A stretch of DNA of 64,000 nt, from positions 496,001 through 560,000 of the forward strand of contig NW_027248941.1 in the NCBI RefSeq assembly GCF_036711975.1, written 5' to 3'. Under the pieces are notes generated by a model. The model had not been told where the DNA came from and searched no databases. It saw only the letters and a program-made list of their open reading frames with translations. Below, piece by piece: positions 11,201 through 23,200 of the stretch (within the stretch, counting starts at the first letter, position 1; each line of letters opens with the position of its first letter). Both the position numbers and the translations under genes were made by a program. Origin of the DNA: Onthophagus taurus. Lineage: Eukaryota > Arthropoda > Insecta > Coleoptera > Scarabaeidae.

Positions 11201-14200
11201 ATTTTTCCGTTAGCAAACGCAAATGGTGTTTGGTGTTTGTGTCATCTTAAATTTAAAATCAACAAAAAAGAATGGCAGAAGCCCGAAATTATTTATTTAA
11301 TGGGTTTTATACTATCTTTGAAAATGAAGAAATTCATGATAAATTGAGCGGTATGATCTATAAATTAATTAAAATTGTAAATAATTGTTATTAAAGCGCC
11401 ATCTGTTGTTATCAAACCATGTCTATAGAAAAATTGGCCGTTCACCAAATAACCAACGCAATCGTAACCCGTTTGCGTTTGCCAACGTAAACGGAATTCT
11501 CTGGTGAACGCGCCCATTTATATCTTAATTGTTATTAATACTTCTTTATTAAAAAATAATTTAGTTATTTAGCAAAATAATTTAGCACAGCTGCCTCAGC
11601 CTACAACAACATATCATTACTACAGAAAAACATTTTTTTAATCGTTTTGTAATAAAAAAAAGCTTCTGCTTCGGCAGCACACTGCAATAATATGTTATTA
11701 CTACCGAAAAACATTTTTTTAATCGTTTTGTAGTAAAAAAAGCTACTGCTTCGGCAGCACAGCTGCCTCAGCCTGCAATAATATGTTATTACTAGAGAAA
11801 AACTTTTTTTACTTGTTTTATAATAAAAAAGCTACTGCTTCGGCAGCACAGCTGCCTCAGCCTACAATAACATATCATTATTACAAAAAAACATTTTTTA
11901 AATTATTTTGTAATAAAAAAACTTTTGCTTCGGCAGCAAAGCTGCCTCAGCCTGCAATAACATATCATTACTACAGAAAAACATTTTTTTAATCGTTTTG
12001 TATTAAAAAAGCTTTTGCTTCGGCAGCACAGCTGCCTCAGCCTGCAATAAATTATTATTACTAGAAAAAAAACATTTTTTAAATAATTTTGTAATAAAAA
12101 AGCTTTTGCTTCGGCAGCACAGCTGCCTCAGCCTGCAATAATATATCATTACTACAGAAAAACATTTTTTTAATTGTTTTGTAATAAAAAAAAAACTACT
12201 GCCTCAGCAGCACAGCTGCCTCGGCTTGTAATAATATATCATTACTACAAGAAAAACATTTTTTAAATTATTTTGTAATAAAAAAACTTTTGCTTCGGCA
12301 GCAAAGCTGCCTCAGTCTGCAATAACATATCATTACTACAGAAAACATTTTTTCAATCGTTTTGTATTAAAAAAGCTTTTGCTTCGGCAGCACAGCTGCC
12401 TCAGCCTGCAATAACATATCATTACTACAGAAAAACATTTTTTTAATTGTTTTGTAATAAAAAAAACTACTGCCTCAGCAGCACAGCTGCCTCGGCTTGT
12501 AATAATATATCATTACTACAAGAGACATTTTTTAAATTATTTTGTAATAAAAAAACTTTTGCTTCGGCAGCGAAGCTGCCTCAGCCTGCAATAATATATC
12601 ATTGCTACAGAAAAACATTTTTTTAATTGTTTTGTAATAAAAAAAACTACTGCCTCAGCAGCACAGCTGCCTCGGCTTGTAATAATATATCAAAAGAAAC
12701 CTTTTTTAATTGCTTTATAATATTTAAACCACTGCCTCGGCCTATAATAATATATCATTACTAAAAAGAAACCTCGTCTAATTGTTTTGTAATACTTGAA
12801 CCACTGCCTCAGCAGCACCACCGCCTCAGGTTCATAATATGTGTTAATACAGAAAATAAACCTTTGTTACAAACCTTAGTTATAATAAGCTAAGTTCAAA
12901 ATAAGCCAATACAAATACATCAAAATCATGCTTTAAAAAGGTATCTATTTTGGTTTCTTTTCTTTTTTTCTCTTAACAACAACAAAAACAATTTTCTACT
13001 CACCACGAATCGGTTAACTTTAACCTTAGGCTGACGGTTGGTCTCATTTTGGGTATCTTTCAGCGATTCAAACTTAGCCCTTAACCTAAGACATAATTAA
13101 TTTTAAATAGTTTAATCGTCGAAATTTTAAATAAAAATTACACTTTGGTGGACTCGATTTGTTGGCCTGGTTGGTCGCTGTACTCCTCGATAATATTAAC
13201 TTGTTGTTGTTCGCGTTTGATTTCTTTCGCCTCCCATTTTTCGAATTTGGCGCGCAATTGCTGGGCGCGCGCCGCTTTTTGAGCTTCGAGCAAATCAACG
13301 TCTTGAAGTTTATTATCGACCTCTTCGATCGATTCGCTTTCTTCCTCGCTTTCTGAGCCTTCCGCCTCGCTACTCGATTCCGGTTTAGTCGGTTCTGGTG
13401 GAGGAGTAAACCTTTTTAATGGTTTTGGACCTAAAAATCAACAATATAATAACCTAAAATAATTAAAAGTATTTTTACCTAGATTTAACGGTTCTTTATT
13501 TAAATTTTCCTCCATTTGCCGGAATTTATTAAGAACTTTCGTGGTGGTGTGAGATTCTTTAGCGATAACGGAATCTTCAACGTGCTCATCAGCTCTGATT
13601 ACTTCAGGATCGTGGTAGATGTCTCGGTCTGGGGAGTCACCCTGGAAACAAAAATATCTTAAAATAAAACGAACACAAATTTAATCACATCATGTTAATT
13701 CAAATTAAAATTCGTATTATTTTTAGTAGTGATGTTAATGAGTCATTTTCGGCTTAAACATTGAATAAAAATCAAATGGGAGCCTTATTCTGCAAATCAT
13801 CCTTCATACGATTAATACAAGATAAGGCCACTCCTTGTAGAAGACTTGATGCTACTTCCAGAAGATTAAACACTACTTGAAGAAGTCCACTTTATGTAAT
13901 CACACAATTAACGATAAACGAAATATTGAATCCTTTTTCTTGCAGAATAAGGCTCTACAACAATTTTTTTTTAATAAATCGATGAATAAAGGAGGAGATT
14001 TAATAAAGTTTTTAGCCCCAACATTAATTTTAATCAAATTGAATTGAAAAACGTCGTTTTTAGAAACGTCATTACGAAATTGTCATTAGACACGCAGTTG
14101 TGCCAACCTAAATCGATTCAATGCAGCTAATTTCAGGTTAAATTAATTTTTTGATTTTAAACTTTATTTTTATTTTTTTAACTTTTTTTATTGGAAAAAC

Positions 14201-17200
14201 ATTTTAAATCAAACCAAAATTACCTTATTTGTCTTTTGTTAAAGCAATATAATTTTAAAAATGCGTTTTTTTTTTCGTTTTTAACAAAGCTTCAAATTTG
14301 TAGGTTAAGTTGATGACGTTTCGACATTTTGATAGGTTTTTAAAAGAATTTTTATAAATTAATGACAGAAATTCAATAAAAACTGATAAATTAAAAATGC
14401 TCTACTACTTAAAATGCTTTAAAAATAATAAATTAGTTTTAATGGGAAATTAGCAAAACTAAAGGGCTAGATGTTTAGGTTGGCACCACTGCGTTTCTAA
14501 TGACAGTTCTAATAATGACATTTGTCTTTTTTAATATAAAAAAAGGGATTATTTCGTTATATTAAATCAATTTAAATGTTTCTAATTGTTTATAATTATT
14601 TCAGATTGTATTTATTACAATATTAATTGTTATTGAAGCCCAAAAACTTTCTTAAACTTTTCTAACCTCACCCATTCAAGAAAATGAGATGGTTTCGATA
14701 AAAATTAAAGTGAGTTCATAAATTATGTGATAATTATGTTTTAATCAAATAAATCAAGCTAATTTATGAACTCACATAATAAATTAAAAAAAAAACGGTG
14801 CAAACTCCAGTCCCAGAAAGTATTGCAACCGGCCAAAAAAGCGACACGCCACCAAAATAAAAATAAAAAACAACCAAAAAATAATAAACATTAAAAAACA
14901 GTGCTCAAGCACAACGCAAAAAGTGGATAACGATGCCAAAAAAAAAGGTAAAAGTAAGAAGATTTTTTATCCTTTTCGTTTGATTAATTTGTTTAAAGGA
15001 GTGATTAAATAAAGTGATGATAATAAGCGAGATAAGTAATGTTTTTTTGTTGGGGGGTATGGGGGAGTTAGCGAGCTTGACACCAGAGTCGAAAGCAGAC
15101 CTTCTGCTGGCCGTCTCGAGGCGGCGTTATTCTAAACTGCTTCCGTTCCTTCTCCGGCTCCTTGTACGTTTCGAAAAACTTAAACCGCTGTTGAATGTCA
15201 GACGTTTCGATCTTAACGTCGTCGAGTTGTTCGGACGATTTAACCGTGTCCTCTGATGACTGCCTCGCCATGTAAGCCTACATTATAACAATAACAAAAA
15301 AGGGGGCCCACGTTTTAATCGATTATACTCTATTTTTTTAATTCGGAGGAGTAAAATGAAAAGTCACGTTTATTTATAACTAACAAATAAAACTAGACTA
15401 ATAATACTAGCACTAAAACTAACACTAGATCTAGAAATATAATTATTTTTAATACAAAATCAGTTAAATAAAATTTTTAACGTCAAAAAATGACACTTGA
15501 TAAGACGCATAGGAGATAGCGCCATCTATCGCAAAAAGTCTAAAAATGTACTTTTGTAACTATCTTCTCATCATGTCAGATATTTTTTTATATCACGTAA
15601 AACGTGTACGAGTGACTAAAACGAGCTTCTATGACGCAAATTTCTTTTTAGTTTTATTTCTAAAACTGAGTGAGTTAAATAAAAATTATTAATTCAACGT
15701 CAAAAACATGTCATTTGAAAAAGTGAGGTTAGGTTGTGCTCGAAAAGTGGAATTAGAAATCCTCAACACCATTTTAAGGTACATTTTTAAATCAACACGG
15801 CCGTTTTCGAAGACATCGGCCGCCCCCGAAAGCACTCAACGTAGAAAATGACGTAAATTTCACTTAAAACTTATAAACAAACTGATTTTGTCAAACGATC
15901 GGTATGAAAGGAAGGGCTACCAACCAAATTTTTTTTTCAAATTTAAAACAATCTGATTGTCAAATGATCGGTATGAAAAAAAGTACTATTAAAATCATTT
16001 TTTAACATAAACATCGCGGTTATAATTAAATTTGAAATAAATTACAAAATAATTATTTATTGTCAATAGGTCAATAGTAGCGACATCTATGAGTGTCGTT
16101 TGATGACAGTTCTATTTTGATAGAAAATAAATAACTACATATATCAAAATTAATAGTTTAGCTAGAAATGATCAAAAATGAATCGATTCTTGACTTTAAA
16201 GCATAATTAAACATTTAATAATTATAGTAAATAAGATAAATTTCACTTCAACCTTGAAAATAATCCGATTATGTCAATTGTCAGAAGTCAATCAGTATGA
16301 AAGGAAGGGCTACCAACCTAATTTTTTTTTAAATCCCAAATTATTTTTTTTTAATTTGAAAATAATCCGATTCTGTCAAGTGATCGGTATGAAAGGAACT
16401 GTCATTAACTTCATTTTTTAACATAAACATCGCGGTTATAACTAAATTTGCAAGGAATTACGAAATAATTATTTATTGTCAATGACAGGTCAATAGCAGC
16501 GACATCTATGAGTGTCGTTTGATGACAGTTTTAGGTTGATAGAAAATAAATAACTACACAATACATTAAAACTCATAGTTTACCTAGAAATGATCAAAAA
16601 CGAATCGATTCTTGACTTTAAAGTATAATTAAACATTTAATAATTATAGTAAATAAAATAAATTTCACTTCAACGTTGAAAACAATCTTATTATGTCAAC
16701 TGTCAGAAATCAGTCAGTATGAAAGGAAGGGTTACCAACCTAATTTAATTAACCAACCTATAAAACTTAAAAATGTTGTCACTTCAATTTGAAAACACTC
16801 CTCCGAATTAAAAAATAGAGTATAATAATTAAAAAAAATCGCGAATAAAACTTAATTATAATTTTTTGGGACAAATCTTTCTAATAAAAAAAATAAAATT
16901 TACCTCTCGAGCTTTTTTCACGTCAGCTTGTTGTTTCGGGGGCGAAACTGGAGATAATTGGGGCGCTTTCGAAGCGTTAGCATCCAATTCGAGGAATATC
17001 GATCGAGATTTCTTACTGATACCGCTTTCAAAAACCGACATATCCTCATCCATTTCTTTTCGGTTCTCTTCCGTGTAAATTTCACCCTTTTCGAATTTTT
17101 CCTTAATCGATTTAGTAGCACAAACTTCCACAGGGGGTGGGGTGGTTGGTCGTTTTATATTCGTTCCCGATTCCGATTCCATCACAGCTTGTTGATAAGC

Positions 17201-20200
17201 TTCTTTCATTTTTCCTTGTTTACCCTAAATGATTAAAACATTTTTATTGATTTATTTTAATTGGTTAAAATGGTTTACCATAAAAAGTCTATTTCGAATC
17301 GTTTGTATTTCTTGTTTACGTTCTTCTCTCCTTTCATCTTTAGAATTTTGCTCTCCATGCTCCCATTTACTTTTTACGTCCGACATTCCGGTGAAATGGA
17401 ACGGTTTCTCTTTTTGGACGCGTTTCGCCCTGATCAAATCGGCATCTTCACCTTCGACCTCCTCTTCTTCCTCATTTTGGATCTCCTCGTCTGAGGAGCT
17501 TTCATCAATTGGAATTCCATTAAGAGATTCGACAGGAACTCCAACATCCATCCCTTTAGCTTGAAACCTACAAAATAATGTTTTAAATAAAATCAAAATT
17601 AATTTATTAATGAATTACTTGGCTAATTTCGATAAAATCGACGGTGAGCGTTTAACATTTACAGCCCCAGCGGCTGTTGCGTTTTTCTCTGAAGCCTCCT
17701 CTTGAAAGTTTTCAAAAACTTGGAATCGCTCCCGAACGTTCAAACTTTGTAACTCTTCCAACCCCAAATCAGGTTTATCACTAGCTGTTAATCAAAAAGA
17801 ATTAATTAATCACACACAAAAAAAATTAACAAACTTTGGGGATTATTTACAAAGAAAAAGTTGGGTTATCTTTTTTTTTAGTACAACTTAACAAAAATTG
17901 TTAACGAAAGCTCGTTCTAAGGCGTTTTATTTTTAATTTAACTCTTTTTTTACATTTTTCGTGCGAATGCAAACGAAAAGTACCTCTAACAACGTCTGGG
18001 GGTAACTCTAACGGTTGATTTTCACGTATTATTAGTTCGTGTTTCTTTGGTATCGCTGGAATGTCATAAAATTTTAAAAAGAAAACATAAAAAAACTTTC
18101 CTAATCATTTTTATCGCATTAAAATCAATAACTTACGTTGTTGATCGTCCTCGACGGCTTTTGGGGCGAAAAGACTCTTGAAATGGGGCTTGCAATAAAC
18201 CGTGCCTTCGTTACTTTGATATGTATCCACCCTTTATAAAGTAACAACGATATATTAATTATAAAAAAGGTTTATTAATTGAGGTAAAAACGTTACGTTA
18301 ATTGTTTATTGCACTCTTGACATCGGAAGCAATTTTTGTGCCAAACGGAGCGCTCCGCTTTGATCTGTTCCATTTGGAAGACGACTTTTCCGCAGGATTT
18401 ACAATTTGAAGTGTCCACCGCTTGGGCTCCCTAAAAAAATAACATTATTAATTTAAATTAATATAAAAATGTTTGAAATAAACTAAAACACAAATGTTGA
18501 CAGATGATCATAACCTCAAATGTCAAACACTCTTGAAGAAAATAAAATAACTCGTTTAAACTTTAAATTATTAATATGAATTATTTAAAATAATTAATAC
18601 ATCAAATTAAAAGTATTAATTAATTAAAAATTTAATGAAATAACTCCCAAAATTATATTAATCAAATATTATTTTAATTTTTTTTTATAATTTATGTTGG
18701 CATATTTGAAAAGTGGCCATTTTAATCAAACGTCGATTTAATTATTTTTTTAACAAGACGTTTTAAAACTTAACCTCACTTTGTATTAAAACGATTTTTA
18801 CGTTAGAAAAGAAATTTATAGTAATAATAGTATATTGTTTTATATGGAAGAGAAGCAGTGCTTTTTATGGCGTGGTCTGTCGCTTAGCGACGAACGCAGT
18901 GAGTCGCTAATGACAGATGAGCCGTTAAAATTGTGGCGTGTCCGACAGTTTGCCGGACGAACGAAGTGAGTCCGGCAATGACGGACCAGCCACAAACGAA
19001 TCTGCTTCTCTTCCGAATAAAACATAGTATTTTTTCTTCAAACGTTGCAAATAATACGGCGCTAAAGTGAAATGTTCTTCAACGTTATGGCGCTAAAGTG
19101 AAATTTACTTTAGCGCCATAACGCTGAAGTACTTTTTTGCTATGTTGATCTTAGCAACCGTCGTTATGCAACAATGACTTACTTCTACCGCGAGTAAACA
19201 CGACAACAAAGTTGTCATTTAATGACGTTTGAAGAAAAAAAGTTTTACCTTAATATAAATAACCAAAAAGGAATCGGTTTTTGATATATAAACATAACTC
19301 AACGTAAAAAATAACGTAAATTTCACTTCAAACTTGTAAACAAACCGATTCTGTCAATTGATCGGTATGAAAGGAAGGGCTGCCAACCTAATTTTTTTTT
19401 AATCCCAAATTAATTTTTTTTCATATTTGAAAATAATTCGATTCTGAAAAATGATCGGTATGAAACGAACTATTAACTACATTTTTTAACATAAACATCG
19501 AGGTTATAATTAAATTAGTAATAAATTACGAAATAATTATTTTAGGTTTTTGTGGTTGACAAGCTCAATAGTAGCGACATCTATGAGTGACGTTTGATGA
19601 CAGTTTTAGGTTGATAGAAAATAAATAACTACATATATCAAAACTCATAGTTTACCGAGAAATGAATCGATATTCGACTTTAAAGTATAATTAAACATTA
19701 TAATTATAGTAAATAAAATAAATTTCATTTCAACCTTGAAAACAACCCGATTCTGTCAAACGTCGGAAATCAATCAGTATGAAAGGAAGGGCTACCAACC
19801 TAATTTTTTTTTAATCTCAAATTATTTTTTTTTCTATTTTGATAACAATCCGATTCTGTGTGAATGATCGGTAAGAAAGAAAGTGCTATTAATTTCATTT
19901 TTGAACATAAAAATTGCGGTTATAATTAAATTAGCAATAAATTTAGGTTTTTGTGGGTTATTGTCACGGACAGCTCAATAGTAGCGACATCTATGAGTGA
20001 TGTTTGATGACAGTTTTATTTTGATAAAAATAAATAAAAGTATAAAAACTCATAGTTTATCTCAAAAACGAGTCGATTTTTGATTCTAGTTCTTGGTCTA
20101 GTGTTAGTTTTAGTTGTAATTTTTATTAAATAAAATAAATTTCACTATAACCTTGAAAATAATCTAATTCTGTCAACTGTCAAAAACTTAACTTTTTAAA

Positions 20201-23200
20201 TAAAATTAAAACTTACATTAAACTTTTCTTGAGCTTTAGACGAATCGCTCGATCGAACATGAAGCACATTCTTCTTTTGAAGAGCATCGAATTTATTAAA
20301 ACTTGATTTCTATAACCAAAAAAATTAGTATTAAAAAATGGAGACAATTTTTTGAGGCAATTATTAATAATTTCATAAAAACCAGATTAGTCACTGTTAA
20401 AAAGTGTGAAAAAAGCACACTTTTCGCCTTAAACTCACCCAAGCTTCCGTGGAAACCTCCAAATTGAGCCGTTTTTGATTAGTGTTAGTAGTTCGGCTTC
20501 CAAACGTAAATTTATCCCTCTATTTTTATTTTTTATTGTTAGTAACCATGCACAAACAAAAACATGCAAAAATAAATCAAAATTAATTAAACGCTAATTA
20601 ATGCAAAATGCAACATCACAACAAGCTAAAACGATTTTATTGTATTTATGATTTAAAAAAATAAAATCTTACCAAAGCGCTAACTGAAACGCCGTTAAAA
20701 ACGTTTTCCAACGCCCTTAAAGGTAAATCCAAGTGGACGCTATCAACCGAATTCGCCCTCTTCATCACAAATTCATCAAGAAGCAAATTACATGCGATTT
20801 AGTTTTTTTTTAATCGGTTAAGGCAGCGGGGAAGCGACATATACAAAAAAATTCCTCTTTATTTAATTTTAGTTGTTTTTGAGGTGAAACTTACGTCTCT
20901 AGGTCGGTTAAGAAGCTTTTTATTCGACCCGTCCACCAAATCCGTCAAATTACCAAAACTGCGACACTAAAAATTCGATTTCCAAACAAATTATAACATC
21001 TCAAGTCTTTTTGTTGGATCAAAACGAATACAAACATTAATTTTAAGCAAAAAGAAATTAATTTTTTTCTTTTTTGAGTACGTACCAAGTGTTTAACGCT
21101 AACATTGTACCGATATCCATCCGATTCGTTATGGTTGTTAGTTAAATCTAAGTTCGTCTAAAGAGAAACATGCAAAAAAAAATTAAGCAAAACCACAAAA
21201 TTAGATTAATCGATTAAAAAAAGTTATTTAAGGATGCAATTTAAAAAAAAATAAATAAAATAGTGAGGTGGTAAAATAAAACTTACAAGTGAAATATTCT
21301 CTTTATCGTGACTCCTCGATTTCTTACTTTTCTTCTTCTTTAATGATTTATCCTGAATTTGGCCGGTTGAGGAGGTTTCGAATGTGCTCGTGGTCGTTGT
21401 TTCCATGTAAGTTTCGGTTGTTTCGGTACTCTAATTAATTAAATAAAGGAAAAGAAAAGAAATAAAATTAAATAAAAAAAAATTACCTTTTAAATTAATC
21501 TTTTATCTATTTTTTTTTACGAATAATTTATCTTTTTTAACTTTAAATTTATGGTTTCAATGTGACAGATAAACAAAATGACAACATCAAAATCGAAACA
21601 TGCGGCAAACTTTAAAACAAAAAAAACACTCAACATTCTTGCGTTACTTACAAATCTCTCCTTTTTTAGGTTAACTTTTTCGTTTCTTCTTCATTAAGCG
21701 ATTTCTTCCGTTTCTTTGAGACTTATTAAATTTACGTTCTTAAAAATTAATTTAATATCATGAATTAATCTAATTTCATTTAAAATCATCATTTTCTTTA
21801 AGATACAACGTTAAGTTAAAATTGGAACTGTCAAAAATGACATTTCAACGAAATAAATAAAGATTTTTTAACGACATCTATGAGTGATTTTTGACACCAC
21901 ACTTACATTTTGATTTAATTAATATAATTTTAATTTGAATGAAATCACACAATAAACTTTAAATTTTACTTTGATTATTAAAAATTAATCAATAATGTGT
22001 TTATGACGCATAAACGGGGTTGCGGAACAACTTCACTTTGCATCATTAATATAAATATTGTTACGAATTCGGCGAAAATTAATTAGTAATATGACAAATC
22101 ATGTTTCAACCAATATTAAGGTCAATAACATCGCGGTTTTAATTAAATTTGAAATAAATTACGAATTAATTGTTTTAGGATTGAATAGTAGCGACATCTA
22201 TGAGTTACTTTTGACACCACTATTATTTTGATTTAATTAAAATTTAATTCAAGACAAAATTAATTAATAAAATAAATGAATAAAATAATAAATAAAAGTT
22301 ATAAAATCGTGAAATAAAACTAAATTTGATTTTTTTTTCCGTATAATACATGTCAAGGTCAAATTTGTTTGTGTTGGTATTAAAATTAATGACGTTTCCA
22401 GACTCGTAGTAACATTTTCGATAATTGAGATAACTAATTATAATTAGATAAGTAATAATAATAAACGATTAAGATTCTTAAAGAGGCGTTGATTCTTCTT
22501 TTGAATGTCGAAAGTATAAACGTCAACATGACATAAAGCGATTTCAAAACGTGATTTAACAAAATTCCCTGTTAATCATACCAACTGTTACTAACAACAC
22601 ACTTATTAAAACATATGGAGTTTACAAGAGAAGATTTTCGTGTCTCGTATGTCAGTCCTAACCTCACTTTTCCAACCTAACATAACCTAACTTTCTCAAG
22701 TGACATTCTTTGACGTTGCATTAAAAAGAAAATTTTAAAGATTCATAAGAAGCCATCTCGCTTGAAACAACTATAAAAAGTAACCTCGGCCGACTTCGAA
22801 GACGTCGGCCGCCCCCGAGAGCACGAAATCTCCATTCTCACAAATGTAAGTACTCGAGGTTTTCACTGTTTTAGCGTATACAATGGCCGGGGCGGCCGAT
22901 GTCTTCGAAAACGGCCGTGTTAGTTTAAAAGTGTGCTAAAAAATGATGTAGAGGATTTCCACTCTCATTTTTCCAACCCAACCTAACCTCACTTTTTCAA
23001 ATGACATATTTTTGATGTTTCATTAAAAAAGTTTTATTTAACTCACTCAGTTTTAGAAATTTGCGTCATAGAAGTTCGTTTTAGTCAATCATACACGTTT
23101 TACGTTATATCAAAAAAAAATCAAATAATAATTCGCGTTTCTCGTGGTTTCAAATTACGTTAAAATACTTGACATGATGAGAATATAGTTACAAACGTAT

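Noticed and set aside
11783-11992. A coding minisatellite (AAQLPQP-like repeated peptide)
   Set aside because: The repeat unit length is not a multiple of three and the frame breaks in most copies.
11575-12835. CRISPR array
   Set aside because: The genome is eukaryotic, the spacers are also repeats and no cas genes are present; it is a minisatellite.
22650-23010. Telomere-type repeats (AACCTAACCT fragments)
   Set aside because: Only one or two units occur at a time, within the end of family A elements; they do not form an array.
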